A stretch of DNA of 64,000 nt. Source: Ovis canadensis. Its lineage: Eukaryota; Chordata; Mammalia; Artiodactyla; Bovidae. A model generated the notes under the pieces. That model did not search any database, was not told the origin of the DNA, and saw only the letters and a list, made by a program, of their open reading frames with translations. The DNA is taken from positions 28,536,501-28,600,500 of the forward strand of contig NC_091251.1 in NCBI RefSeq assembly GCF_042477335.2, read 5' to 3'. Numbering within the stretch: position 1 is the stretch's first letter; every line of letters begins with the position of its first letter. Shown one piece after another: positions 43,025 to 55,245 of this stretch. The translations under genes and the position numbers were made by a program.

Positions 43025-43789
43025 CTCAGTTTCATACTGTAGATTTTTCCCCACACCAAGCAATCCTTGGATACCAGCTGGGGTCTTCCAATTCAGCTCA
43101 AGATTGACTATCTTGAGACAGCATCATATTCTGCAGGTTAAGAGCTTAGTTCTACAGGACTATTCCTGTCCCCACTTCAGATGTCAGTCACAAGCCCAAG
43201 TTGTCCCCTGTGTTTCTGACCCACCAGCTGTAGATTAGGGGTTCCAACACTCTTATCTCTGGTTAATTTCCTAGACTGGCTCATAGAATTAAGTAAAGTA
43301 AGAACTTTACTTACTAGATTTCTGGTTTATTACGAAAGGATAGAACTCAGAAACAGCCAGATAGAAGCAATACACAGGGCAAGTATGGGGAAAGGGCACG
43401 GAGTAAGGGCATAGAGTATCCAATGTTCCTTCAGAGTATGCCACTTTCTCCAAATCTCCACGTGTTCACCAACCTGGAAGGTCTCTGAAATCCTCCTGTT
43501 GGATTTTTATGGAGGCTTCATTACATGGGCACAATTGATTAAATTATTGACAGTTGGAGACTGATTCAATGTCCAGTCTCTCCACCCTCCCTGGAGGTCA
43601 GGGGATAGGACTGAAAATTCCAGCCCTCTAATCACCTGGTCCCAACTAGCCCCTATCTGTAGACGTTTTCCTAGTCACCTTACTTCATTAACATAACAAA
43701 AAATATCTTATATAGCTGTCATCTCTTAGGAAATTCCAAAATTCCAAGAGTTTTAGAAGCTCTATGTCAGAAACAGGGACCAATACTAA

Positions 43790-43829
<40 letters not shown>

Positions 43830-43860
43830 ATGTGTAGTATTTCTTATTCTATGTCACAGT
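43025..43860. mobile_element. ERV LTR-like remnant inside the L2
   Basis: GTTTATTACGAAAGGATAGA, TGGAGGCTTCATTACATGGG, CATTAACATAACAAAAAATA, TAGGAAATTCCAAAATTCC and GAAGCTCTATGTCAGAAAC resemble a known old LTR class whose name I am unsure of. No retroviral genes are present; the 94-aa frame at 42954-43238 is not retroviral. Confidence 0.5.
43792..43825 (+). repeat. (TA)n microsatellite
   Basis: About 32 bp of near-perfect TA after AAATAA. Likely polymorphic. Confidence 0.9.
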
Positions 43861-44269
43861 GTAATAGAAGGGACAGGAAGTACAAGGACAGAGATCTAGA
43901 ACATTTCTATATTTAGAGGGTAGAGAAATGAGGAATCAACAAGAATAAATGAGAATGGTGTTTTGGAGCCATGTATTTTAAGGAAGAAGTTGTTTGTTTT
44001 AGCTGCTGGTCATAGGTAAAGTAAGAGGAAGACTGAGAATTAGTCATTGTATTTAGCAATATGGAAGTCATTGGTGACTTTCATAAGGGCAAGTTTGGCG
44101 CATCCACATAAGTTATGTGGATACAAGAGAAAATGAGATATGGTGATGATGAGTATTGATAACACTTTTCAGTTTTATTATAAATGGGGAGCTGTACACA
44201 CATGGCATGTAGAGTTAAGGGAGGGGCTTTTACTTTTGTTTTAAAATGTGGAATGGGAATGATCAAGGT

Positions 44270-44592
44270 TCAGTTCAGTCGCTCAGTCATGTCCTACTCT
44301 TTGTGACCCCGTGAACCTCAGCACACAGGCCTCCCTGTCCATCACCAACTCCTGGAGTCCACCCAAACCCATGTCCATTGAGTCGGTGATGCCATCCAAC
44401 CATCTCATCCTCTGTCGTCCCCTTCTCCTCCTGCCCTCAATCTTTCCCAGCATCAGGGTCTTTTCAAATGAGTTAACTCTTCGCATCAAGTGGCCAAAGT
44501 ATTGGAGTTTCAGCTTCAACATCAGTCCTTCCAATGAACACCCAGGACCCATCTCCTTTAGGATGGACTGGTTGGATTTCCTTGCAGTCTGA
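44270..44592 (-). mobile_element. BovB 3'-end fragment
   Basis: GGTTCAGTTCAGTCGCTCAG to GGTTGGATTTCCTTGCAGTC, 5' truncated, inserted in the L2. Confidence 0.9.
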
Positions 44593-44780
44593 GAGAGAAT
44601 ATTTGACAGTGCAGCAGAAAGAAGAGAGAATTACTAAGCAGTTTCCTTGAGATAAAATTGGCCTCTAATGGGAGGAAATTAGGATCCAGTGGGAGAGAAT
44701 TGGGATCTAGTATACAGTAGAAGGGTTGGCCACATCCTGTCTTGGAGACATGGACCAGTTTATTCATAATTAGTGATAGA

Positions 44781-45258
44781 ATTCCATAATAAAATGATGA
44801 TATGTAGTCTAGTGTAGCTTGAGTCTACTGCACTAATGTAACTAAAATTATACTGTATGCAATACTAGAGACCCCTTTGACTCTGATGCTACCTGTAAAT
44901 GATTGTACAATTTTGAAGTTGGGAGATGAATAACCATCTCTTTCCTCTATGTTCCAGTCTTACTGGATGACCTATAGTTTCCTAAACTGACCATTATATT
45001 AGTATTTCCTACTTTTATGCTTATAACTCAAACTTCTCCATTTTAAAGAACTTTAATGCCTGTTTACTTCTGACACAAAACCTTTTTTATGTTTGCACCA
45101 TACCCTCCATATGTGCAGTTCTGTCAAAAGAGCCTAAAATACGTTATTGCATTTATCTGTCAGCCACTACTAGATTGTTAATACCTTGAACCTATATATT
45201 ATGCAGCTCTTGGTTTCTTCAGTATAGTGTTTTTATTCATTGCTACATAACCTATCTT
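44781..45258. other. Unannotated DNA
   Basis: No recognised repeat or exon. Parts around 45130-45240 (GTCAGCCACTACTAGATTG) may be an L2/MIR-class remnant. Confidence 0.35.
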
Positions 45259-45291
45259 AGTTACCTATTGCTGCATAATAAATTACGTCAA

Positions 45292-46811
45292 GCTAAGATG
45301 GTGGAGGAATAGTATGGGGAGACCACTTTCTCCCACACAAATTCATCAAAAGAACATTGAAACGCTGAGTAAATTCTGCAAAACAACTTCTGAATGCCGG
45401 CAGAGGACATCAGGCACCCAGAAAAGCAGCCTATTGTCTTTGAAAGGAGGTAGGAAAAAATATAAAAGACAAAAAAAGAGACAAAAGAGGTAGGGACAGA
45501 GCTCTGTCCCAGGAAGGGAGTCGTAAAAAGAGAGAAGTTTCCAAACACCAGGAAACACTCTCACTGCTGAGTCTGTGGCGAGCCTTGGAAGCACAGAGGG
45601 CAACATAACAGGGAGAAAAAATAGGTAATTAAAACCCACAGATTACGAGCCCAACGGTAATTTCCCCAGTGGAGAAGCAGCACAGATGCCTGCACCTGCC
45701 ACTAGCAAGCGGGGGCTGGGCAGGGAGGCGGGGGCTGGGCAGGGAGGGGCGGGCTGCATTGCTTAGAGTAAGGACTGGGCTTGAATGCCCCAAGGGCAAT
45801 CTGAGTGAACTAACTTGGGCTAGCAAACCAGACTGGGATAGCTACCAAGAGAAAAGTCCTAACCTAAGACACCTCCAGGCCCGCGCACAGAACAAAGGAC
45901 TGAATAGAACTAGCAGGCTGCAGACCATCCCTCTCTGGTGACAGGCAGCCAGAGCCAGAAGGGGGCAGTTGCAGCCCCAGAGAGACATTATCTACCAAAC
46001 TGCAAGCAGGCTTCTTTGCTAACTAAGACTTCTTGGGGTCCTGGACGGTCAACATCTGCCTGATAAGGTGCACCAGTAGTACACCCAGAAAACCGAGCGG
46101 CAGGGACAAGGGAGGCAATAAGTCGCAGTGACTGCGCTCACCAAACACCTCATCACCTGAGCTGCTCGGACCTGGGAAGGGCACAAAACGCAGGCCCAAC
46201 CGAGTCTGCACCTCTGAGGACTACCCGAGTGCCTGAACCTGCACGGCTTAGACCTGGGAGGTACATGCAGCCCAGGGGCGGCCTCGGACGGTTCCCAGCG
46301 GAGCAGCCTAGAGCCTGAGCAGTGTGAGCAGGGAGGGCACACTTGCCGTGAGTGGGGGCAGGCCCACTGTGGCTGAGATACTGTGAGCACACACCAGTGT
46401 TATTTGTTTGCAGCGTCCCTCCCTCCCCACAGCACGACTGAACAAGTGAGCCTAAAAAAAGTGTCCACCACCGCCCTCCTTGTGTTAGGGTGGAAATCAG
46501 ACACTGAAGAGACCAGCAAACAGAAGAAGCTAAAACAGAGGGAACCGCCTTGGAAGTGACAGGTGCAATAGATTAAAACCTTGTAATTTGTACCGACTAC
46601 ATAGGAAGGGACCTATAGATCTTGAGAAATAAAAGCCAGACCGAGGAACTATCCGAAAATGAACTGACCCCACATTGCCCACAACAACACCAGAGAAAGT
46701 CCTAGATATATTTTTACTATTTTTATGATCATTCTTTTTTTTTAATTAAAATTTAAATCCTATTACTCTTTTAATTTTCATTTTTATAACCTGCTATTAC
46801 TTTGCAAAAAA
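45292..46811 (+). promoter_or_regulatory. L1 5' UTR, first part
   Basis: GC-rich at 45690-46400 (GGGGCTGGGCAGGGAGGCGG repeated at 45713-45750), AT-rich toward 46811. In L1s this region holds the internal promoter. Here its 3' portion is separated by an antisense L1 insertion. Confidence 0.75.
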
Positions 46812-48168
46812 AAGACCCTTTTTTAAAAAAATTTTTATTTTTACTTTATTTTACTTTACAATACTGTATTGGTTTTGCCATACATTGACATGAATCCACC
46901 ACGGGTGTACATGCATTCCCAAACATGAACCCCCCTCCCACCTCCCTCCCCATAACATCTCTCTGGGTCATCCCCGTGCACCAGCCCCAAGCATACTGTA
47001 TCCTGCATTGGACATAGACTGGCAATTCGATTCTTACATGATAGTATACATGTTACAATGCCATTCTCCCAAATCATCCCACCCTCTCCCTCCGCCTCTG
47101 AGTCCAAAAGTCCGCTATACACATCTGTGTCCTTTTTGCTGTCTTGCATACAGGGTCATCATTGCCATCTTTCTAAATTCCATATATATGTGTTAGTATA
47201 CTGTATTGGTGTTTTTCTTTCTGGCTTACTTCACTCTGTATAATAGGCTCCAGTTTCATCCATCTCATCAGAACTGATTCAAATGTATTCTTTTTAACGG
47301 CTGAGTAATACTCCATTGTGTATATGTACCACAGCTTTCTTATCCATTCATCTGCTGATGGACATCTAGGTTGTTTCCGTGTCCTGGCTATTATAAACAG
47401 TGCTGCGATGAACATTGGGATACACGTGTCTCTTTCAATTCTGGTTTCCTCGGTGTGCACGCCCAGAAGTGGGATTGCTGGGTCATAAGGCAGTTCTATT
47501 TGCAATTTTTTAAGGAATCTCCACATTGTTCTCCATAGTGGCTGTACTAGTTTGCATTCCCACCAACAGTGTAGGAGGGTTCCCTTTTCTCCACACCCTC
47601 TCCAGATTTATTGCTTGCAGTTTTTGGATCACAGACATTCTGACTGGTGTGAAGTGGTACCTTATTGTGGTTTGGATTTGCATTTCTCTAATAATGAGTG
47701 ATGTTGAGCATCTTTTCATGTGTTTATTAGCCATCTGTATGTCTTCTTTGGAGAAATGTCTATTTAGTTCTTTGGCCTATTTTTTTTATTGGGTCGTTTA
47801 TTTTTCTGGAATTGAGCTGCAGGAGTTGCTTGTATATTTTTGAGATTAGCTGTTTGTCAGTTGCTTCATTTGCTAGTATTTTCTCCCATTCAGAAGGCTG
47901 TCTTTTCACCTTATATTTTCCTTTGTTGTGCAGAAGCTTTTAATTTTAATTAGATCCCATTTGTTTATTTTTGCTTTTATTTCCAGAATTCTGGGGGGTG
48001 GATCATAGAGGATCCTGCTGTGATTTATGTCGGAGAGTGTTTTGCCTATGTTCTCCTCTAGGAGTTTTATAGTTTCTGGTCTTACATTTAGATCTTTAAT
48101 CCATTTTGAGTTTATTTTTGTGTGCGGTGTTAGAAAGTGATATAGTTTCATTCTTTTACAAGTGGTTG
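46812..48168 (-). mobile_element. Antisense L1 3' fragment nested in the L1 5' UTR
   Basis: About 1.35 kb of L1 ORF2 C-terminus and 3' UTR on the minus strand. Minus frames give [20 protein letters not shown] (47173-47526) and [20 protein letters not shown] (47906-48151), equal to the host L1 text at about 52417-53313. The left edge is A/T-rich (reversed tail). No clear target duplication is seen. Confidence 0.85.
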
Positions 48169-48651
48169 ACCAGAAGGAGAAGTCGTGAGACTACTGTAAA
48201 AATAAGACTGAAAACCAGAAGCCAGAGGCTTACATCCAAATTCTGAGAACACTAGAGAACTCCTGACTCCAGGGAACATTAATTGACAGGAGCTCATCAA
48301 ATGCCTCCATACCTACACTGAAACCAAGCACCACCCAAGGGCCAACAAGTTCCGAGCAAGACATACCAGGCAAATTCTCCAGCAACACAGGAACACAGCC
48401 CTGAGCTTCAATATACGGGCTGCCCAAAGTTACTCCAAAGCCACTGACATCTCAAACTCATTACTGGACACTTCATTGCACTCCAGAGAGAAGAAGTCCC
48501 ACCAGAACACCGACACAAGCTTCCCTAACCAAGAAACCTTGACAAGCCACCTGTACAACCCCACCCACAGCGAGGAAACTCCACAATAAAGAGAACTCCA
48601 CAAACTGCCAGAATACAGAAAGGCCACCCCAAACTCAGCAATATAAGCAAG

Positions 48652-49571
48652 ATGAAGAGACAGAGGAATACCCTGTAGGCAAAGGAACAGGATAGATGCC
48701 CATCAAACCAAACAAAAGAGGAAGAGATAGGGAATCTACCTGATAAAGAATTCCAAATAATGATAGTGAAAATGATCCAAAATCTTGAAATCAAAATGGA
48801 ATCACAGATAAATAACCTGGAGACAAGGACTGAGAAGATGCAAGAAAGGTTTAACAAGGACCCAGAAGAAATAAAAAAGAGTCGATATATAATGAATAAT
48901 GCAATAAATGAGATCAAAAACACTCTGGAGGCAACAAATAGTAGGATAACGGGGGCAGAAGATAGGATTAGTGAAGTAGAAGATAGAATGGTAGAAATAA
49001 ATGATTCAGGAAAAAAGAAAAATGAATTAAAAGAAATGAGGACAATCTCAGAGACCTCCAGGACAATATTAAACGCTCCAACATTTGAATCATAGGAGTC
49101 CCAGAAGAAGAAGGCAAAAAGAAAGACCATGATAAAATACTTGAGATAATAGTTGAAAACTTCCCTAAAATGGGGAAGGAAATAATCACCCAAGTCCAAG
49201 AAACCCAGAGCGCCCCAAACAGGATAAACCCAAGAAGAAACACCCCAAGACACATATTAATCAAATTAACAAAGATCAAACAAAGAACAAATATTAAAAG
49301 CAGCAAGGGAAAAACAACAAATAACGCACAAGGGGATTCCCATAAGGATAAGAGCTAATCTTTCAATAGAAACTCTTCAGGCCAGGAGGGAGTGGCAAGA
49401 CATACTTAAAAGTGATGAAAGAAAATAACCTACAGCCCAGATTACTGTACCCAGCCAAGGATCTCATTCACATATGAAGGAGAAATCAAAAGCTTTACAG
49501 ACAAGCAAAAGCTGAGAGAATTCAGCACCACCAAACCAGCTCTCCAACAAATGCTTAAGGATATTCTCTAG
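48652..49571 (+). pseudogene. L1 ORF1 pseudogene
   Basis: ORF1 would encode the L1 RNA-binding, coiled-coil protein. The ATG at 48652 is followed after eight codons by a stop (TAG at 48676). The best-preserved part (48760-49095) is coiled-coil-like, with NAINEIKNTLEATNSRI and EDRISEVEDRMVEIND, and ends in a frameshift. Pieces of the C-terminal domain appear at 49170-49358 (MGKEIITQVQETQ, RHILIKLTKIK). The usual ORF1 stop (TAG) is at 49569. Confidence 0.85.
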
Positions 49572-49622
49572 ACAGGAAACACAAAAAGGGTGTATAAACT
49601 TGAACCCAAAACAATAAAGTAA

Positions 49623-52600
49623 ATGGCAACGGGATCATACTTATCAATAATTACCTTAAACGTAAATGGGTTGAATGCCCCAACCAAAAGGCAAAGACTG
49701 GCTGAATGGATACAAAAACAAGACCCCTATATATGTTGTCTACAAGAGACCCACCTCAAAACAGGGGACACATACAGACTGAAAGTGAAGGGCTGGAAAA
49801 AGATATTCCATGCAAATAGAGACCAAAAGAAACCGGGAGTAGCAATACTCATATCAGATAAAATAGACTTTAAAACAAAGGCTGTGAAAAGAGACAAAGA
49901 AGGCCATTACATAATGATCAAAGGATCAATCCAAGGAGAAGATATAACAATTATAAATATATATGCACCCAACATAGGAGTACCACAATATGTAAGACAA
50001 ATGCTAACAAGTATGAAAGGGGAAATTAACAATAACAGAATAATAGTGGGAGACTTTGATACCCCACTCACACCTATGGATAGATCAACTAAAGAGAAAA
50101 TTAACAAGGAAATGCAAACTTTAAATGATACAATAGACCAGTTAGACCTAATTGATATCTATAGGACATTTCACCCCAAAACAATGAATTTCACCTTTTT
50201 CTCAAGCGCACACGGAACCTTCTCCAGGATAGATCACATCCTGGGCCATAAATCTAGCCTTGATAAATTCAAAAAAATTGAAATCATTCCAAGCATCTTT
50301 TCTGACCACAATGCAGTAAGATTAGATCTCAATTACAGGAGAAAAACTACTAAAAATTCCAACATATGGAGGCTGAACAACACACTGGTGAATAACCAAC
50401 AAATCACAGAAGAAATCAAAATATGCATAGAAATGAATGAAAATGGAAACACAACAACCCAAAACCTGTGGGACACTGTAAAAGCAATACTAAGGGGAAA
50501 GTTCATAGCAATACAGGCATACCTCAAGAAACAAGAAAAAAGTCAAATAAATAACCTAACTCTACACCTAAAGCAACTAGAAAAAGAAGAAATGAAGAAC
50601 CCCAGGGTTAGTAGAAGGAAAGAAATCTTAATATTAGGACAGAAATAAATGCAAAAGAAACAAAAGAGACCATAGCAAAAGTCAGGAAAGCCAAAAGCTG
50701 GTTCTTTGAAAGGATAAATAAAATTCACAAACCATTAGCCAGACTCATCAAGAAACAAAGGAAGAAAAACAAATCAATAAAATTAGAAATCAAAATGGAG
50801 AGATCACAACAGAGAACACAGAAATACAAAGGATCATAAGAGACTACTATCAGCAATTATATGCCAATAAAACGGACAACTTGGAAGAAATGGACAAATT
50901 CTTAGAAAAGTACAACTTTCCAAAACTGAACCAGGAAGAAACAGAAAATCTTAACAGACCCATCACAAGCGCGGAAATTGGAACTGTAATCAGAAATCTT
51001 CCAGCAAACAAAAGCCCAGGTCCAGACGGCTTCACAGCTGAATTCTACCAAAAATTTAGAGAAGAGCTAACACCTATCTTACTCAAACTCTTCCAGAAAA
51101 TTGCAGAGGAAGGTAAACTTCCAAACACATTCTATGAGGCCACCATCACCCTAATACCAAAACTTGACAAAGGTGCCACCAAAAAAGAAAACTACAGGCC
51201 AATGAACATAGATGCAAAAATCCTTAACAAAATGAATCCAATAACACATTAAAAAGATCATACACCATGACCAAGTGGGCTTTATCCCAGGGATGCAAGG
51301 ATTCTTCAATATCTGCAAATCAATCAGTGTAATACAACACATTAACAAATTGAAAAATAAAAGCCATATAATTATCTCAATAGATGCAGAGAAGGCCTTT
51401 GACAAAATTCAACATCCATTTATGATAAAAACTCTCCAGAAAGCAGGAATAGAAGGAACATACCTCAACATAATAAAAGGTATATATGACAAACCCACAG
51501 CAAACATTATCCTCAATGGTGAAAAATTGAAAGTATTTCCCCTAAAGTCAGGAACAAGACAGGGGTGCCCACTTTCACCACTACTATTCAACATAGTTCT
51601 GGAAGTTTTCGCCACAGCAATCAGAGCAGAAAAAGAAATAAAAGGAATCCAAATTGGAAAAGAAGAAGTAAAACTCTTACTGTTTGCAGATGACATGATC
51701 CTCTATATAGAAAACCCTAAAGACTCCACCAGAAAATTACTAGAGCTAATCAATGAATATAGTAAAGTTGCAGGATATAAAATCAACACACAGAAACCCC
51801 TTGCATTCCTATACACTAATAATGAGAAAATAGAAACAGAAATTAAGGAAACAATTCCATTCACCATTGCAACGAAAAGAATAAAATACTTAGGAATATG
51901 TCTGCCTAAAGAAACAAAAGACCTATATATAGAAAACTATAAAACACTGGTGAAAGAAATCAAGGTCAGTTCAGTCGCTCAGTCGTGTCCAACTCTTTGC
52001 AACCCCATGAATCACAGCACGCCAGGCCTCCCTGTTCATCACCATCTCCCGGAGTTCACTCAGACTCATGTCCATCCAGTCTGTGATGCCATCCAGCCAT
52101 CTCATCCTCGGTCATCCCCTTTTCCTCCTGCCCCCAGTCCCTCCCAGCATCAGAGTCTTTTCCAATGAGTCAACTCTTCGCATGAGGTGGCCAACGTACT
52201 GGAGCTTCAGCTTTAGCATCATTCCTTCCAAAGAAATCCCAGGGTTGATCTCCTTCAGAATGGACTGGTTGGATCTCCTTGCAGTTCCAGGGACTCTCAA
52301 GAGTCCTCTCCAACAACACAGTTCAAAAGCATCAATTCTTCGGCACTCAGCCTTCTTCACAGTCCAACTCTCACATCCATACATGACCACAGGAAAAACC
52401 ATAGCCTTGACTAGACGTGAAACTAGAACACTTTCTAACACCACACACAAAAATAAACTCAAGATGTATTAAAGATCTAAACATAAGACCAGAAACTGTA
52501 AAACTCCTAGAGGAGAACATCGGCAAAACACTCTCTGACATAAATCACAGCAGGATCCTCTATGACCCACCTCCCAGAATACTGGAAATAAAAGCAAAAA

Positions 52601-53400
52601 TAAACAAATGGGATCTAATTCAAATTAAAAGCTTCTGCACAACAAAGGAAACTATAAGGGAGGTGAAAAGACAGCCTTCTGAATGGGAGAAAATAATAGC
52701 AAATGAAGCAACTGACAAACAACTAATGTCAAAAATATACAAGCAACTCCTGCAGCTCAATTCCAGGAAAATAAATGACCCAATAAAAAAATGGGCCAAA
52801 GAACTAAATAGACATTTCTCCAAAGAAGACATATGGATGGCTAACTAACACATGAAAAGATGCTCAACATCACTCATTATCAGAGAAATGCAAATCAAAA
52901 CCACAGTGAGGTACCATTTCACGCCAGTCAGAATGGCTGTGATCGAAAAGTCTACAAGGAATAAATGCTGGAGAGGGTGTGGAGAAAAGAGAACCCTCTT
53001 ACACTGTTGGTCGGAATGCAAACTAGTACAGCCACTATGGAGAACAGTCTGGAGATTCCTTAAAAAACTGGAAATAGAACTGCCTTATGACCCAGCAATC
53101 CCGCTGCTGGGCATACACACCGAGGAAACCAGAATTGAAAGAGACACGTGTATCCCAATGTTCATCGCAGCACTATTTATAATAGCCAGGACATGGAAGC
53201 AACCTAGATGCCCATCAGTAGATGAATGGATAAGAAAGCTGTGGTACATATACACAATGGAGTATTACTCAGCCATTAAAAAGAATACATTTGAATCCGT
53301 TCTGATGAGGTAGATGAAACTGGAGCCTATTATACAGAGTGAAGTAAGCCAGAAAGAAAAACACCAATACAGTATACTAATGCATATATATGGAATTTAG
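49623..53400 (+). pseudogene. L1 ORF2 pseudogene (endonuclease, RT, Cys-rich end)
   Basis: ORF2 encodes the endonuclease and reverse transcriptase of L1. The first frame (49623-50648, 341 aa) is an APE-type endonuclease: LNVNGLN (residues 12-18), QETHL (Glu42), IYAPN (113-117), VGDFD (142-146), SRIDHILG and SDHN. The family has GDFN at 143-146, so a catalytic Asn is Asp here. A frameshift ends it at 50648. Later pieces lie at 50881-51252 ([15 protein letters not shown]) and 51275-51962 ([18 protein letters not shown]), the latter cut by a BovB. The C-terminal pieces are 52417-52848 and 52852-53313, the second with the CX3CX7HX4C pattern. A Trp-to-stop change lies at 53311; the normal stop is at 53398. 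Confidence 0.92.
51964..52418 (-). mobile_element. BovB 3' fragment inserted in L1 ORF2
   Basis: GTCAGTTCAGTCGCTCAGTC to CATAGCCTTGACTAGACG, antisense. L1 text stops at GTGAAAGAAATCAAG and resumes at TGAAACTAGAACACTTTC, which in an intact L1 is several hundred bp further on, so ORF2 sequence is missing at this site. Confidence 0.9.
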
Positions 53401-53780
53401 AACGATGGTAACAATAACCCTGTATGCGAGACAGCAAAAGAGACACAGATGTATAGAACAGTCTTTTGGACTCTGTGGGAGAGGGCGAGGGTGGGATGAT
53501 TTGGGAGAATGGCATTGAAACATGTATAATATCATATAAGAAACTAATCGCCAGTCTAGGTTCAATGCAGGATACAGGATGCTTGGGGCTGGTGCACTGG
53601 GATGACCCAGAGGGATGGTACGGGGAGGGAGGTGGGAGGGGGGTTCAGGATGGGGAACACATGTACACCCATGGCAGATTCATGTTGAGGTATGGCAAAA
53701 CCAATACAATATTGTAAAGTAATTAGCCTCCAATTTAAATAAATTTAAATTAAAAAAGAAAGAAAACACACACACACAGA
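53401..53780 (+). other. L1 3' UTR and tail
   Basis: G-rich 3' UTR (GGAGAGGGCGAGGGTGGGAT, GATGGTACGGGGAGGGAGG), then CAATACAATATTGTAAAGTA and an A-rich tail ending in (CA)n at 53766-53777. Confidence 0.85.
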
Positions 53781-53861
53781 AAATTACATCAAAACTGAGC
53801 ACAAAATGACATTTATTATCTCACAGTGGGCCAGGAATGCAGCAGTGGCCTAGGTGAGTCT

Positions 53862-54059
53862 CTTGTGCATGCTGTCTGTCTGACTCTTTGCAACTGTACA
53901 AACTGTAGCCTACCAGGCTTCTCTGTCCCTGGAATTTCCCAGGCAAGAATACTGGAGTAGGTTGCCATTTCCTTCTCCACAGGATCTTCCCAACCTAGAG
54001 CTCAAACCCAAGTCTCCTGCGTTAGCAGGCAGATTCTTTACCACTGAGCTTCCCAGGTG
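53862..54059 (-). mobile_element. Bov-tA SINE in the MLT2 LTR
   Basis: Antisense Bov-tA with reversed head ending ACTGAGCTTCCCAGGTGG. Flanks GAGTCTCTT and GATCTCTTA suggest a decayed target duplication. Confidence 0.82.
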
Positions 54060-54482
54060 GATCTCTTATAAGACAGAAATCAATGTGTTGACTCGGTTTG
54101 TATTACTCTAAAAGCTTGCCGTGGAAGGATCCACTTCCTAGCTCACTCACATGGTTGTTGGCAGAATTCATTTCCCCACTGGGCTGCTGGCCAGAGGCTT
54201 CCTGTTGTTCCTTACCGTATGGACCTCTCCTTAGAGCATCTCCCTTCAAGCAAGCACATGAGAGGGCAAAAGAGTGGCAGTGAAGAAGAACGCTAGCAAG
54301 AAGGACGTCACAATTTTATACAGTCACAGACAGATGACATCCCATTACTTTTGCCATATTTTATTCTTGAGAAGGAAATCTCAAAACCCATCTCACACTC
54401 AAAGGAGTAGAGGGTTACACAAGCATGTGAATACCAGGAAGCAGGGATCATTGGAGGTACATCTAGGAAGTCTGTCACCCAG

Positions 54483-55075
54483 TCCTCAGACTCTGGTACT
54501 GTAGAATGCTTCTTGTGTTGAGTGAATTAACCTTTCCCAAGCATACTTAACAGGTAGCATACATTTGTAAGAGGGCTGGCCAGTGGTGAAAATTCAGTTT
54601 GAGACTATCAAATGGTAACTTGCTACAAAGGGATTCTTTTATCCCACGTTACTGGTGTCATTAATGATGTGCTTTTATGAAGTAACTTAGTATTTAGTGA
54701 AAAGGTAAAATCATTTTATATTTATGAAACCAGGAATGCTATATAAGAAAATCAGAATATGTGTAGTATATAATTTGATGAGAATTCCAGAAATAGTCTA
54801 ATAGCAAGCTATATTTTGAGATAATTTAAGCTCCCCAGTCATTGCCAACACATGTCATTTTATATCCTGGATAGATATAGCAATATATCAAGCTCTGGGG
54901 AATTAAAGTATAGCTAAATTTGAAACTTACTGTAAAATAATCTTTCCTTACAAAAATAAGCCCAGAATAGTTGGACTAAATATCACATCATGGATTCAGT
55001 TTTTTTTTTTTTTTTTTTGCATAGTTTCAGTGTCAAGGCAGTTTAACTTTTAGACGAGAACTAAGGAATATCATC
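54483..55075. other. Unannotated AT-rich DNA
   Basis: Only a T-run at 55000-55018 stands out. Confidence 0.4.
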
Positions 55076-55079
55076 CTAG

Positions 55080-55245
55080 ATTTGTAATATGCCAGATATT
55101 AGGAATGATTTTTCCAACCATAACTTTCTACAGATGAGGAAATGGCTATCCAATAATGTGCCCAAGCTTGCTGGTAGCAGAGCCAGTGCCAGATCCCAGG
55201 TCTACTGATTCCATTAAGTGCATTGCACCATGCCACATTGCCAGT
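55080..55245 (-). mobile_element. MIR SINE
   Basis: TACAGATGAGGAAATGGCTA, GCCCAAGCTTGCTGGTAGCAGAGCCAGTGCC and CAGATCCCAGGTCTACTGATT follow MIR in antisense. Confidence 0.75.

Larger units (their letters stand above)
42430..44780 (-). mobile_element. Antisense L2 LINE in pieces
   Basis: L2-like text occurs at 42460-43015 (AAACCATTGGAGTCTTTGAG, GATGGGAAAGACTGTGGAAG), 43895-44100 (GTATTTAGCAATATGGAAGTC) and 44590-44780 (GGGATCTAGTATACAGTAG AAGGGTTGGCC), in consistent order. An LTR-like block and a BovB fragment separate the pieces. Confidence 0.6.
45292..53780 (+). mobile_element. Near full-length ruminant L1, dead, with two nested insertions
   Basis: The 5' end starts with AAGATGGTGGAGGAATAGTA and the L1 5' UTR, then ORF1 and ORF2 remnants, a 3' UTR and an A-rich tail with (CA)n. 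The target duplication AAATTACGTCAA (45280-45291) and AAATTACATCAA (53781-53792) differs only at one CpG. Inside are an antisense L1 3' fragment (46812-48168) and an antisense BovB (51964-52418). Several stops, frameshifts and deletions inactivate both ORFs. Confidence 0.93.
45259..54482 (+). mobile_element. MLT2-type ERVL LTR split by an L1 and a Bov-tA
   Basis: The LTR start AGTTACCTATTGCTGCATAA (45260 on) is cut at 45291 and resumes at 53781 with GACATTTATTATCTCACAGT. It continues after a Bov-tA (53862-54059) through CTCACATGGTTGTTGGCAGA and GTGAATACCAGGAAGCAGGG to about 54482. Removing the insertions gives about 0.5 kb, close to a complete LTR. Confidence 0.65.

Noticed and set aside
48525..49253. 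242-aa minus-strand frame, hydrophobic
   Set aside because: It is the antisense shadow of L1 ORF1, whose purine-rich coding strand gives a hydrophobic reverse translation.
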